From Pseudomonas umsongensis (lineage in GTDB: Bacteria; Pseudomonadota; Gammaproteobacteria; Pseudomonadales; Pseudomonadaceae): 64,000 nucleotides of DNA. Location: contig NZ_NIWU01000001.1 in assembly GCF_002236105.1 (NCBI RefSeq), positions 1-64,000 on the forward strand, given 5' to 3'. Each line of letters begins with the position of its first letter. Position 1 is the first letter of the stretch. Below, in pieces: positions 51,493-61,815 of this stretch. Both the position numbers and the translations under genes were made by a program. Under the pieces are notes generated by a model. It was given only the letters and a program-made list of their open reading frames with translations, searched no databases and was not told where the DNA came from.

Positions 51493-52377
51493 TCACGCGC
51501 CGCTTTGCTCGACGCCGTGGCGGAAGGCATTCGGTGTCTGGCCAGCGAGACGGCGAAAGAAGCGTGAAAAATAGGTCGGGTCACTGAAGCCCAGGCTGTC
51601 GGACAACTGGTTGATGCTCATGTTGGTGTAAGTCAGATTACGCTTGGCTTCCAGCAGCAGGCGCTGGTGAATGATCTGCAGCGCGGTTTGCCCGGCCAGT
51701 TCGCGGCACAGGGTGTTCAGGTGCACGCTGGAGAGACCGATGCGCTGGGCGAACACCTCCACCGACAGATGCTCGCGGTAGTGCTGCTCTACCAACTTGA
51801 TGAAGCGGCTGAGCAAGTGCTGGTCGCGTTCGCCACGATTGCTTGGCGGCGTGCTGAGTTGACTGTGGCGGCTGGTCCAGACCATCAGCACACTGACCAA
51901 TGAGTGCATCAGCACGTCGCGCGCCGGTGCGCTGCTTTCGTATTCCTCCAGCAGGGCGGCAAACAGAGTGTTGATATAGCGACGATCGCGCCCAACCGGG
52001 TAGCACCCGCAAGACGCCAGGACGGTCAACGGCGCGCCCAATTGCGACTCCAGTTTGGCCACCAGTGGCGCGCCGAGGGTGAGCACATAACCCTCGATTT
52101 TTTCCGAGAACTGAAAACCATGCACGGTCAGCGGCGGAATGACCTGGATGGCCGCTTCCAACACGTCACTACGCTTGCCCTCGATCTCGACCACTGCCTG
52201 GCCGCGTTGCACATAGAGCAACTGGAACAGGTCGGCATGACGGTGCGGCTTGATCTCCCAATGGTGCAGGCTGCTGCGTTTGGGTATGGATTCACAGTGC
52301 AGCAAGTCCGGGGTGGACCACGCCTTGTTTTCACCATACAGCTTGAACACCGGGATGTTATTGACACTTTTTTTCAT
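51493..52377 (-). CDS. pobC: AraC-family regulator of pobA
   Basis: A 294-residue regulator. ATG 52377 ('MKKSVNNIPVFKLYGE') fits the family start. The N-terminal cupin has 'HHWEIKPHRHADLFQLLYVQRGQAVVEIEGK', and the C-terminal AraC HTH pair has 'AQRIGLSSVHLNTLCRELAGQ' and 'SLGFSDPTYFSRFFRRLAGQTPNAFR'. This type lies divergent to pobA in Pseudomonas and activates it with 4-hydroxybenzoate. The 203-bp gap to pobA is A+T-rich. Confidence 0.85.
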   Translation of the reverse strand: MKKSVNNIPVFKLYGENKAWSTPDLLHCESIPKRSSLHHWEIKPHRHADLFQLLYVQRGQAVVEIEGKRSDVLEAAIQVIPPLTVHGFQFSEKIEGYVLTLGAPLVAKLESQLGAPLTVLASCGCYPVGRDRRYINTLFAALLEEYESSAPARDVLMHSLVSVLMVWTSRHSQLSTPPSNRGERDQHLLSRFIKLVEQHYREHLSVEVFAQRIGLSSVHLNTLCRELAGQTALQIIHQRLLLEAKRNLTYTNMSINQLSDSLGFSDPTYFSRFFRRLAGQTPNAFRHGVEQSGA

Positions 52378-52529
52378 CGTGTTCGGCACCCTTGAGGACG
52401 GAAACGTACAGTGTGTGTGGTCGTTCGATAATCGAACCAAATTTGTAAAAGTGCAATTTTACCCTGAAAAATCACCTTTTATTGCAAGTTTCATCAGTAA
52501 AAATGCAGGAGGTAAATAAAACAAAATAA

Positions 52530-53768
<1,239 letters not shown>

Positions 53769-53855
53769 AACGCCTGCAATACCTGCGCTGCGCAGCTAGT
53801 CGTCACGCGCAGACGATAACGGCCTGTGGGCTGACTGCGGATACTGAACCTCTAC

Positions 53856-53863
53856 AACAACAA
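53856..53863 (+). promoter_or_regulatory. Candidate Crc/Hfq motif before the second OprD porin
   Basis: AACAACAA in an A-rich leader about 20-30 bases upstream of ATG 53885. Confidence 0.45.
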
Positions 53864-53884
53864 TAAAAATGTGTAGAGGTGTCC

Positions 53885-55171
53885 ATGAATCCTATGCACG
53901 CGGCTGTGCCGCGGTCCGCTTACTCTGCTGCAAAAAACCTGAAGGCCATGGGGCTGATCGGCGTGATGATGCCGTTGGCTGCGCAAGCTGACTTTGTCGA
54001 AGACAGCCAGATGAACCTGGGATTGCGCAACTTTTATGTCGACCGCGACTTCAAGGGCGACAACCCGAGAACCTCGCGCGATGGCAGTTGGAGCCAGGGC
54101 TTTGACCTGCGCTTTACCTCCGGTTACACCCAGGGGCCGCTGGCGTTCGGTCTCGATGCGGCCGCGCAATACGCCTATCGCCTTGACGGTGGCGGCGGTC
54201 GTGGCCCGGACAGTGTCTTGCCCTATAGCCAAAGCAGCCGGGAGCAGGCCAAGGATTACGGCCGGGCGGCACTGACCGGCAAAGTTCGCTTTTCGAAGAC
54301 CGAGCTGAAAGTCGGTGAACATCGGCCGACGTTGCCGGTGGCCTTCCAGGACGACTCACGGCAGTTGGTGACGACCTTCCATGGCGTACTGGTCAAGTCC
54401 AACGAGATAGACAACCTGACCCTGACTGGCGGGCGATTCACCGAGATCAGCAGCCGTGAATCCTCCAACAGGGAAAAGATGTACCTGTTCACCAAACCTG
54501 GCGGGCCGCGCTACACCAGCGACGGACTGGACTTTGCCGGTGCCACCTACGCCTTCGGTCCCAACCTTTCGGCCAGCTACTTTTACGGGCAGTTGGAGGA
54601 CATTTACCGGCAGCATTACCTGGGCCTGACGCTCAACTCGGACCTGGGTGGCGGCTATCGCCTGAAGACCGATTTGCGCTACTTCAACAACAAGGAAGCG
54701 GGTCAGGCCCTGTACGGCGAAATCGACAACCACTCCTATGGCGCCATGATTACCTTGAGGAAGGGTGGGCACGGTGTTGGCGTGGGTTATCAACGCATGT
54801 TGGGTGACAGCACGTTCCCGACCCTGAATGGCTTCGCGCCGCAACCTTATCTGGTGAACTGGTCGGCCGTGGCCTTCATCAAACCCAACGAGAGTTCCTG
54901 GCAGGCGCGATACGACTATGATTTCGCGGCCATGGGCGTGCCCGGCTTGACCTTGACCACCCGTTACCTGCGCGGCACGGGCATCGATCGCGGTGGTGAC
55001 CTCAGCGACAGCGCTGAAAGCGAGCGGGATCTGTTTCTGGCGTATGTGATCCAGGGTGGGCCCTTGAAGAATGTGGGCATGGAATGGCGGAACATCAACG
55101 CCCAGTTCAAGCATGGCAATGACTATGATGAAAACCGAGTGATGACCACCTATACCTGGAAATTCTGGTAG
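53885..55171 (+). CDS. OprD-family outer-membrane porin
   Basis: A 428-residue beta-barrel with a signal peptide (cleaved near 'LAAQA-DF'). The mature start 'DFVEDSQMNLGLRNFYVDRDF', 'GSWSQGFDLRFTSGYTQGPLAFGLDAAAQYAYRLDGG' and the C-terminal 'ENRVMTTYTWKFW' mark the family. ATG 53885 follows GAGGT; a GTG two codons earlier is in frame. It lies 116 bp downstream of pobA and may admit 4-hydroxybenzoate or a related acid. It resembles the other porin at 20081 in layout but is clearly a different member. Confidence 0.9.
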   Translation: MNPMHAAVPRSAYSAAKNLKAMGLIGVMMPLAAQADFVEDSQMNLGLRNFYVDRDFKGDNPRTSRDGSWSQGFDLRFTSGYTQGPLAFGLDAAAQYAYRLDGGGGRGPDSVLPYSQSSREQAKDYGRAALTGKVRFSKTELKVGEHRPTLPVAFQDDSRQLVTTFHGVLVKSNEIDNLTLTGGRFTEISSRESSNREKMYLFTKPGGPRYTSDGLDFAGATYAFGPNLSASYFYGQLEDIYRQHYLGLTLNSDLGGGYRLKTDLRYFNNKEAGQALYGEIDNHSYGAMITLRKGGHGVGVGYQRMLGDSTFPTLNGFAPQPYLVNWSAVAFIKPNESSWQARYDYDFAAMGVPGLTLTTRYLRGTGIDRGGDLSDSAESERDLFLAYVIQGGPLKNVGMEWRNINAQFKHGNDYDENRVMTTYTWKFW

Positions 55172-55182
55172 GTCATGGTGAC

Positions 55183-55204
55183 GGTCGCTCTGCCTGGAGC
55201 GACC
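55183..55204. terminator. Hairpin between the porin and AraC genes
   Basis: GGTCGCTC (55183-55190) pairs with GAGCGACC (55197-55204) between convergent genes. There is no U-run. Confidence 0.4.
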
Positions 55205-55245
55205 TGGCCGCCATGACTACGTATGGACGCAGTCGACGTAAAACC

Positions 55246-56256
55246 TCAAGCCGGCCTGGCCAGTGTTTGCGATGGCAACTCACCAAAGGCCTGCTTGTAG
55301 GCCGCGGTGAAGTGGCTGGGTTGCGCAAAACCCCAGTGAAACGCCAGCGCCGATAACTGCAGGTCTCCAGGTTGGTGCCTCAGCAGTATTTTGCGTATCG
55401 CCTGTAGCCGGCAACTCTGGATATAGCGTTGCGGGCTGGTGCCCAGGCCATTGCGAAACGCCTGTTCCAGGCTGCGTCGGCTGGTACCGCTGATGGCTAC
55501 CAGCTGCGTGATGTCCAGCGGCTGGTCGAGATGGGCATGAATAAAATCGACCACCCGTTTCACGGTGCCCGGCAACAGGCGACGTTGTGGCTCCGTATGC
55601 AAGCTGGGGATCAGTTGCAGCAGGTTCTCGCAAAACAGGTGCTGCACATGAGACTGGCTGGTTGGGTTGGCCAGCAACCCCGAGGTGTTGCCGGTTTCGC
55701 TGTCCACCAGGCGCAGCAAGCTGCCAAGGCTCTGCAGGGCACGATGGTTGCTATCGAACAACAGTGTCCGGGTCGGGAGCCGCAGCTCGTGGGTCTGATG
55801 GTGGCGCTCCAGGTGATCGAGCAGTAATGCAGCATCCAGGGCAATGACGATCGCCTTGGCCCCCTCATGCCAGATGACATCCACCTCATGCCCAGGGCTG
55901 AATACCAGAAGCTCTCCGCCATTGGCTTGCAGGCCGTCGGGACGACTGCTGATGGTACCTTGCAAGGGTAAAATCCCGTGCCAGCTGTTCAAGGGGCTAG
56001 AGCTCACGCGGACTTCACCGCCCCATTGCGCCCCGAACAACTTCATCTGCGGCAAGGACTGCAAGGTGAAAGCAATGTCCAGGGTTCCTCGTCTTCCGAG
56101 GCTGATCCGACGTTCTTCAAGATGGTTGTTGAGCAGCGCCTCGGCATCTTCGATATTGCGCGAGCGCAGTATCGGCTCCGCTGCAAACGGAATATTCCTG
56201 GCAGGGCAGGCCTCGCTCCTTGAAGGAGGCGGGCCGCTGATAGAGGGCGTATTCAT
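55246..56256 (-). CDS. AraC-family transcriptional regulator
   Basis: A 336-residue regulator. ATG 56256 with AAGG upstream is preferred over a frame reaching 56430. The N-terminal sensing domain ('GEVRVSSSPLNSWHGILPLQGTIS') is followed by a C-terminal AraC domain ('LVAISGTSRRSLEQAFRNGLGTSPQRYIQSCRLQAIRKILL', 'FHWGFAQPSHFTAAYKQAFGELPSQ'), as in the AraC_binding_2/OruR-type group. It is divergent from the sulfatase gene (281 bp) and convergent with the porin, so either or both are its likely targets. Confidence 0.85.
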   Translation of the reverse strand: MNTPSISGPPPSRSEACPARNIPFAAEPILRSRNIEDAEALLNNHLEERRISLGRRGTLDIAFTLQSLPQMKLFGAQWGGEVRVSSSPLNSWHGILPLQGTISSRPDGLQANGGELLVFSPGHEVDVIWHEGAKAIVIALDAALLLDHLERHHQTHELRLPTRTLLFDSNHRALQSLGSLLRLVDSETGNTSGLLANPTSQSHVQHLFCENLLQLIPSLHTEPQRRLLPGTVKRVVDFIHAHLDQPLDITQLVAISGTSRRSLEQAFRNGLGTSPQRYIQSCRLQAIRKILLRHQPGDLQLSALAFHWGFAQPSHFTAAYKQAFGELPSQTLARPA

Positions 56257-56537
56257 CAGCGTAACCTTTATTCTTGTTTGTCCGGGTTGCCCCGTCTGGT
56301 TAATGAGTGCTGTATCAACGGTGCCGTTGTTGCGGTACATGGACAACAGGCTCGACAGCGGGTGTCCCGTGCCCCCGCCAATGCAGGGATGATGAACGAC
56401 GGCTGACCGGTTCCCCAGCTGTCGGGGCAAATAACGACGCGGCTGGATAAGCGCTTGCGCAACCGCGTTAGCGGCCCGCGTCGGGCCCTCTGCATACTGC
56501 TGGCTCAGCCAATAATAACAACTGAGGAACCGCGCGT

Positions 56538-58217
56538 ATGAGCTGGATGACCCATCTGATGCTTGTCCTGATGGTTGCCGTTTGCAGCCCCGCAGCCATG
56601 GCCGCAGACGAGCGCCCGAACTTCCTGATAATTGTCGCCGATGACCTGGGTTACAGCGACCTGGGCAGTTTCGGCGGTGAAATCAGCACCCCGAGCCTCG
56701 ACTCGCTTGCCCGGGACGGTGTGCGCCTGGGCAACTTCCATACGGCCCCCACCTGTTCGCCGACTCGGGCGATGATGCTCTCCGGTGCCGACAGCCACGT
56801 GGCTGGCCTGGGCAACATGGGCGAGCTGCTTCAGCCGTTCCAGCAAGGCAGGCCTGGTTACGAAGGTTACTTGAACGAACGCATGGTCACGGTCGGACAA
56901 GTGCTTCAGGACGCGGGCTACAACACTTATACCACCGGTAAGTGGCACCTGGGTCGCACCGAAGAAACCAGCCCGAAGGCACGTGGTTTTGACCGCTCCT
57001 TCATACTGGTACAAGGCGGCGCCAGTCATTTCGATGACCAGCACGCCATCATCGCGAAAGACCCGAAAGCGATTTATCGCGAAGACGGCAAACAGGTGGA
57101 AGTGCCCAAGGGGTTCTATTCCAGTGAGTTCTACACCAATCGGCTGATTGACTACATCGAAGCCGACAAAGCCAGCAACAAGCCGTTCATGGCCGTCTTG
57201 TCGTATACCGCCCCGCATTGGCCGCTGCATGCTCCGGATGACTGGCTGGATAAATACAAGGGCCGATACGACGCAGGCTATGAACCGATCCGCCAGGCAC
57301 GCCTGGAGCGCCAGAAACAGCTGGGCATCGTCGCGGCGGATACGACGCCCAACACACCCATGGCCAAGGGTCTTCCAAACTGGAGCCAGTTGAGCGATGA
57401 GCAGCGAAAGCGTGAGGCGCGCAACATGGAGATCTATGCGGCGATGGTGTCCAACATGGACTATCACATCGGTCGACTGCTCCAGTACCTGGAGAAAACC
57501 GGCAAGCTGGATAACACCTTCATTGTGTTTATCTCCGACAACGGTGCCGACGGCAACAGCCCGCTTGACCTGCCAGGCAACAAGGAGTGGTTCGCCAGCG
57601 AGTTCGATAACAGCCTGAAGAATCTCGGTCACAAAGGCTCGTATGCCGACTATGGTGCTCAGTGGGCCCAGGTCAGTTCCACTCCGTACCCACTGTTCAA
57701 GGGCTTCACCAACGAGGGCGGAATTCGTGCGCCGGCGATCATCAGCGCGAAAATGCTGAAAAAGGCCCACCTGCAAGGCACCGTCAATAAAGACATGGTC
57801 CATGTGATGGACCTGATGCCGACCTTGCTGGACCTCGCCGGCGTACCGGCACTGGGCAAAACATTCCACGGCCGTCCGGTGCAAACCATCAGTGGCAAGA
57901 GCATGCGCCCGTTGCTGGAAGGGCAAGCGATGGCCGAACGTCAGATTGGCTGGGAATTGTTCGGCCGCAAGGCGCTGCGCAAGGGCGATTGGAAAATCAC
58001 CCTGGTCAACCCACCCTACGGCACCGCCAACTGGCAGCTGTACAACCTCAAGGCCGACCCTACCGAAAGCCGCGACCTGTCCCAGGCCGAGCCGGCAAAA
58101 ATGAAGGAAATGTTGGTCGCGTGGGACCAGTACGCGAAGGAAAACAACGTGCTCGATGGCAAGTTCGACCTCAAGTATGGGTTCGAGACGTGCCTCTATG
58201 AATATTGTTTCAAGTAA
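56538..58217 (+). CDS. Periplasmic arylsulfatase-type sulfatase
   Basis: A 559-residue type I sulfatase with a signal peptide ('MLVLMVAVCSPAAMA-AD'). The formylglycine motif is C-S-P-T-R at residues 73-77 (Cys73 to be oxidised). Metal ligands are in 'VADDLGYSDLG' and 'FISDNGADGNSPLD', and 'TTGKWHLG' holds the conserved Lys/His. It resembles the AtsA-like arylsulfatases that release sulfate from aromatic or alkyl sulfate esters. A formylglycine-generating enzyme is needed but is not in the window. No sulfate-starvation genes lie nearby; an AraC regulator is divergent. Confidence 0.88.
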   Translation: MSWMTHLMLVLMVAVCSPAAMAADERPNFLIIVADDLGYSDLGSFGGEISTPSLDSLARDGVRLGNFHTAPTCSPTRAMMLSGADSHVAGLGNMGELLQPFQQGRPGYEGYLNERMVTVGQVLQDAGYNTYTTGKWHLGRTEETSPKARGFDRSFILVQGGASHFDDQHAIIAKDPKAIYREDGKQVEVPKGFYSSEFYTNRLIDYIEADKASNKPFMAVLSYTAPHWPLHAPDDWLDKYKGRYDAGYEPIRQARLERQKQLGIVAADTTPNTPMAKGLPNWSQLSDEQRKREARNMEIYAAMVSNMDYHIGRLLQYLEKTGKLDNTFIVFISDNGADGNSPLDLPGNKEWFASEFDNSLKNLGHKGSYADYGAQWAQVSSTPYPLFKGFTNEGGIRAPAIISAKMLKKAHLQGTVNKDMVHVMDLMPTLLDLAGVPALGKTFHGRPVQTISGKSMRPLLEGQAMAERQIGWELFGRKALRKGDWKITLVNPPYGTANWQLYNLKADPTESRDLSQAEPAKMKEMLVAWDQYAKENNVLDGKFDLKYGFETCLYEYCFK

Positions 58218-58659
58218 GCGGGTGCCCTGAAACCCGCTATGTGAGCGGCGACAACGTGAAACTGAACAATGGCAATACCGGCAAGTAGTGGGAGCGCAAT
58301 GGCGAAATCAAATAGGAGAAAATCAAAAGCCAGAGCGAGGCGGCCTGACAGTCGACCTGATTGCAGGTCTGTCCGGGATCTGATCGTTCCCACGCTCGGC
58401 GTGGGAATGCCGCCGGGGACGATCCGCGTTCCGCTGACGACGCATGACATGAGCCATGCGCAACGGTGACGCGGAGCGTCACAGGATGCGTTCCCACGCA
58501 AAGCGTGGGAACGATCATCTCACCGCAGAAGAAAAAGCTCGACACTGGGTCGGGCTTTCCAATCACGTGGCCAAATCCCTTTGGCTGACTGCAGTGTGCT
58601 TGCCAAGTGTTACGAAGGCGTGACGGGAGTGTGCCCATCACGTGAAGCCCGGCATTCTC
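58218..58659. other. Intergenic region carrying a REPIN
   Basis: About 440 bp. Apart from the inverted-repeat element at 58381-58517 I see no gene with a ribosome site and no terminator with a U-run. Confidence 0.6.
58381..58517. repeat. REPIN / REP-doublet-like element
   Basis: The 137 bp are bounded by a 15-base inverted repeat, TGATCGTTCCCACGC (58381-58395) and its complement (58503-58517). Inside are three hairpins: TTCCCACGC/GCGTGGGAA twice (58387-58407 and 58491-58511) and GTGACGC/GCGTCAC (58466-58482). This is the look of widespread Pseudomonas REP doublets, which RAYT transposases mobilise. Confidence 0.8.
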
Positions 58660-58863
58660 TCAATGGAGCGTCTTTCGACTCTCTCCAATCCTGATCCGGT
58701 CAAGCGCCCGGTTTAAGGCGTCCAGGGCATCGAGAAGGGCTTTGGCCTCAGCTTCCCGGCCATCTCCCCATAGTCGTTCAGCCATTTTGTTCAGGGCCTG
58801 GATAGATCGTTCAATGTCCGCAGCGGTTGCTGGAGGGGTGTTTGTCTGCTGCTTCTTTGACAT
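58660..58863 (-). CDS. Hypothetical small protein
   Basis: A 67-residue protein, not recognised. ATG 58863 ('MSKKQQTNTPPATAADIERS') is the best start; ATG 58872 is possible. The body is helical and charged ('IERSIQALNKMAERLWGDGREAEAKALLDALDALNRALDRI'), reminiscent of a small coiled-coil protein. No signal peptide. Confidence 0.55.
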   Translation of the reverse strand: MSKKQQTNTPPATAADIERSIQALNKMAERLWGDGREAEAKALLDALDALNRALDRIRIGESRKTLH

Positions 58864-59013
58864 GCTCAACATTTCTGAAGTGATGGAGTAACAGTGCGCA
58901 ATCAACCTGACAAATACAAGTGAGCAATGGTTGGCGATCATCGAACGCGCCGTTACAAGCGCCGCTGCAGTTACAGTACCCTATGCGCAGTTCAGCCAAT
59001 GCAGGAAATGTAG

Positions 59014-59193
59014 ATGAGCGATGAGATTGATATTCCAGAACCCGAGCACGACCATCTGCTCGATCATGAATTCCACGATGAAGAAGCATGGGTTGAACAA
59101 GACGCTCAAGGCATTCTTGACGATGAAGAAGATGAAGACGAAGAGGATGATGACCTTGATTATCTAGATCAGATAGATCAAGAAGACGACTGA
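59014..59193 (+). CDS. Very acidic 59-residue protein
   Basis: ATG 59014 follows GCAGGAAATGTAG. About half of the residues are Asp or Glu, including a block of 13 uninterrupted Asp/Glu near the middle (residues 37-47 region, 'DDEEDEDEEDDD'). It has no hydrophobic segment or Cys. Not a family that I recognise; DNA mimicry or metal chelation can be imagined but nothing shows it. It shares a bidirectional terminator with the convergent gene. Confidence 0.55.
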   Translation: MSDEIDIPEPEHDHLLDHEFHDEEAWVEQDAQGILDDEEDEDEEDDDLDYLDQIDQEDD

Positions 59194-59214
59194 TCATGGC
59201 AGGTAAATACGAGA

Positions 59215-59240
59215 AAAAAGAAAGCCCGCACTGAGCGGGC
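59215..59240. terminator. Bidirectional terminator
   Basis: GCCCGC (59224-59229) pairs with GCGGGC (59235-59240). On the minus strand it is followed by a T-rich run (CTTTCTTTTTTC). Confidence 0.75.
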
Positions 59241-59262
59241 AACTGGAATGAACCTGACAGAT

Positions 59263-59532
59263 TCAGGCACCTGATTCAGGGTCACTCGCGGGTAAGCCGC
59301 GAGCCTCCTGGTCATTTTCGTCCTGAGCGCTTGTGCCTGCTTGCGGATGCTCGCTCGACACCGAGTTATTGGCCGCCACATCTGTCATATCGTCATCGAC
59401 AGGCGCTTCATCGTTCGGCGGCAGCGGCACCTGCGGCTGATCTTTGCGGGGATCGTGGCCGGTTTCGTTGTCCGTTGTTCGCGTTACGTCCTGCTGTGAC
59501 ATGTTGCCAACTGCATTTTCGTCAATGTCCAT
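59263..59532 (-). CDS. Hypothetical polar protein
   Basis: An 89-residue protein of low complexity, rich in Asp, Glu, Asn, Gln and Pro ('HDPRKDQPQVPLPPNDEAPVDDDMTDVAANN'); probably disordered. GGAG precedes ATG 59532. No homologue recognised. The frame continues upstream but without a ribosome site, into the phosphatase gene's antisense. Confidence 0.55.
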   Translation of the reverse strand: MDIDENAVGNMSQQDVTRTTDNETGHDPRKDQPQVPLPPNDEAPVDDDMTDVAANNSVSSEHPQAGTSAQDENDQEARGLPASDPESGA

Positions 59533-59624
59533 GCTGGCTCTCCGTTCTGAGGCGCGGGATGTCCGTGCTTTTACATGAGAGACAGCGGCGCATCGTGAGT
59601 GCCGGGCTTTGGACGAACGGCGCG

Positions 59625-60359
59625 TCAGGCCTGGTCGAAACCGGGTTCCGGATCGATTGGCGGGATGCACTGCAAGGTGGTGAGATCCAGCAGTGTGAAA
59701 TAACCGTCCAGCCAGCCCGCGGTGTCTACGTGGTACACATTGCCCAGCACCGCAGGCTGCCTGAGTGGCGTATGGCCAACCACCAGGGCGCGAAGTCCAT
59801 GGACGCCGCGGGTATCGCCCGCCTGAATCCGGGTTCGTGACCACATGCAGCGCAGCAGTACGGCTCGCAGTTGCTTGTCACTTTCAGGCGATTGCAGTTC
59901 GGCGCGAAGTTGGTCCCATGAGGACACTGGGCAATCGGCGTGAATAATCCCGACCAATCCGCCAGGCGTCTCTATCTCGATAGCAATCGGTAGTTCGGCG
60001 AACTGCAGCGCGAACGCTTGCTGCTCAGGTGGCGATAAACCGGTGAACCATGAGCCGCCATTGCAGATCCAGCTAAAGACGTCACACGTATCGAAGTGAA
60101 CCACGAAGTCGTCATGGTTGCCGCGCACGGGGTGAAACCATGGCTTGGCCAGCCAGTCCAGTGCGTCCCGGCATTCAGGTCCACGATCAATCAGGTCTCC
60201 GACGCTGAACAGGCGGTCGACAACAGGATCGAAACCAGCCGCTTCCAGCGCGGCTTGCAATCGGCTGAAGTGCCCGTGAATGTCACCTGCCGCGAAATCC
60301 CGACCCGCAGTGTTTGCAGCAAAGCGCTGGATGCGCGGCACCTCGATGGTTGTGGTCAT
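59625..60359 (-). CDS. PPP-family metallophosphatase (PrpA/PrpB-like)
   Basis: A 244-residue phosphatase with the five PPP motifs: 'GDIHGHFSRLQ' (near residue 25), 'GDLIDRGPE', 'RGNHDDFVV', 'GIIHADCP' and 'VVGHTPLRQP'. It binds two metal ions and removes phosphate from proteins or small molecules. Phage lambda phosphatase and E. coli PrpA/PrpB are of this type. Its physiological target is unknown. Confidence 0.88.
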   Translation of the reverse strand: MTTTIEVPRIQRFAANTAGRDFAAGDIHGHFSRLQAALEAAGFDPVVDRLFSVGDLIDRGPECRDALDWLAKPWFHPVRGNHDDFVVHFDTCDVFSWICNGGSWFTGLSPPEQQAFALQFAELPIAIEIETPGGLVGIIHADCPVSSWDQLRAELQSPESDKQLRAVLLRCMWSRTRIQAGDTRGVHGLRALVVGHTPLRQPAVLGNVYHVDTAGWLDGYFTLLDLTTLQCIPPIDPEPGFDQA

Positions 60360-60524
60360 GGGGTACTCCGGTACGGCAGGACGTGTTGCTTTGTTGCTGG
60401 TCGATCACCGCTTAAGCATGCGCCAGGGTTGTGGGCCGTGTCACAACCGTTTGTTTAAAATTTGGCATGGCTTCGCCGCGAAGCGTATACATTCCAGGGG
60501 TACTTCCTTTCTGAGAGAACGGAT

Positions 60525-60995
60525 ATGTTCAGATATCGCTCGTTTGTTGCCGCTATTGCCTGTGTTGCATTGGTTTGTGCCTCGACGCTGGCATTGGCCG
60601 ATCCTGGGAATGGCAAGGGGCAAGGAAACGCAAAGGGCAATTCGCAAGACAGCCAGGAGCATGGCAACCAGGGCAACCAGGGCAACAAGGGAAAGCATTC
60701 AGGCGGCGGTGATTGGGATAATGGCCCAAGCATCAATCGGGGAAGCGTTCTTGGCATTGTGGACGGGTATCGGGACTACTGGGCCCCTGGACCTGCGTTA
60801 CCACCCGGCATTCAAAAGAACCTCGCCCGCGGTAAACCGCTTCCGCCGGGGATTGCCAAGAAGCTCGATGGCCGGCTGATCGGCAGGCTGCCGCATTATG
60901 ACGGGTATGAATGGCAGCAGGCGGGCACCGACTTGATACTGGTGGCGATCGCTACCGGTCTGATCTATGAAGTGCTTAACGGCGCTTTCGATTGA
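60525..60995 (+). CDS. RcnB-family exported protein
   Basis: A 156-residue protein with a signal peptide ('FVAAIACVALVCASTLALA-DP'). A Gly/Asn/Gln/Lys-rich disordered middle follows (residues about 30-65), then the RcnB-like C-terminal core ('ALPPGIQKNLARGKPLPPGIAKKL', 'HYDGYEWQQAGTDLILVAIATGLIYEVL'). E. coli RcnB is a periplasmic nickel/cobalt homeostasis protein; many Pseudomonas members have no known role. ATG 60525 has GAGAG upstream. Confidence 0.8.
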   Translation: MFRYRSFVAAIACVALVCASTLALADPGNGKGQGNAKGNSQDSQEHGNQGNQGNKGKHSGGGDWDNGPSINRGSVLGIVDGYRDYWAPGPALPPGIQKNLARGKPLPPGIAKKLDGRLIGRLPHYDGYEWQQAGTDLILVAIATGLIYEVLNGAFD

Positions 60996-61088
60996 TTCTT
61001 GCTGGCGCCTCCGTCCGTCGCGGGACTTGAACTGTCAGGGGGTTTACGCGTCATAAAATACGCGTAATCAACCCTCACGGAAGCAATC

Positions 61089-61595
61089 ATGCTTTTAAAA
61101 AACAAGAGTCTCGTTGCTGTAATGTCATGCGCCCTGATGCTTGCAGCCGCCCCGTTACTCCCTGCTGACCTGTCCATCATGAACGCCGCCTATGCGAAAG
61201 AAGGTGGTGGTGGTGGTGGTGGTGGTGGTGGTGGTGGTGGTGGTGGTGGCCACGGCGGCGGAAATGGTGGCGGAAACGGCGGTGGCCATGGCGGTGGTAA
61301 TGGCGGCGGTAACGGTGCCGGCCACAGTGGTTCGGGTCATTCCGGCAGTAACGGCCACGGCAAGGGGTTGAGCAGTGATCATGCGGGCAAGGCCGTTCGC
61401 GACCACGGCATCAGTGGCAATCATTACGGCAGTGATCGTAATAGTGACAAGGGTCACGGCACCACGACTTCAGGCATCGCACACTCCAAAGATACGCGCG
61501 GCTTGGACAAGGCCAGGGCCATTTCGGAATCGACGCCGGGCGATCACAACTCGAAGGGACTGAGTAAAGCCGGCGCGCCAAAAAAATCCCACTGA
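61089..61595 (+). CDS. Glycine-rich exported protein
   Basis: A 168-residue protein with a signal peptide (about residues 1-37, ending 'AAYA-KE'). A run of 16 Gly follows, then Gly/His/Asn/Ser-rich repeats ('HGGGNGGGNGGGHGGGNGG'), and a polar C-terminal part ('TTSGIAHSKDTRGLDKARAISESTPGDHN'). It contains a (GGT)15 microsatellite. Function unknown; the His-Gly composition would allow metal binding. A strong terminator follows. Confidence 0.65.
   Translation: MLLKNKSLVAVMSCALMLAAAPLLPADLSIMNAAYAKEGGGGGGGGGGGGGGGGHGGGNGGGNGGGHGGGNGGGNGAGHSGSGHSGSNGHGKGLSSDHAGKAVRDHGISGNHYGSDRNSDKGHGTTTSGIAHSKDTRGLDKARAISESTPGDHNSKGLSKAGAPKKSH
61203..61247 (+). repeat. (GGT)15 microsatellite
   Basis: Fifteen perfect GGT units inside the glycine-rich protein gene. 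Slippage would change the Gly run without breaking the frame. Confidence 0.95.
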
Positions 61596-61642
61596 GCAGA
61601 AACTGCCAGGCAAGCGACTTTCTAGCGGCCAGGCTTCTACAT

Positions 61643-61679
61643 AAAAATCCCGGAGACGTCTGTTTCCGGGATTTTTTTT
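61643..61679 (+). terminator. Intrinsic terminator
   Basis: AAAATCCCGGA pairs with TCCGGGATTTT, followed by a T8 run, 50 bp after the glycine-rich gene. Confidence 0.93.
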
Positions 61680-61815
61680 GTACTGCAGGTCGGTAAGCGT
61701 TTTACCCAGCGCTCTCGAGGATCAGCAATAACAATAATCAGCTAGTCTTCAACATGGTGTTGCAGGCGCTTTCCGTGTGGAGAGGAGACTGCTTTCCATC
61801 GCAGGAGCACAGCGT

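Noticed and set aside
56505..57926. A 473-codon open frame antisense to the sulfatase
   Set aside because: No domain and no ribosome site; the sulfatase frame holds the CSPTR and metal motifs.
61155..61457. A Thr-rich open frame opposite the GGT repeat
   Set aside because: It exists only because ACC triplets lack stops; the plus frame has a signal peptide and ribosome site.
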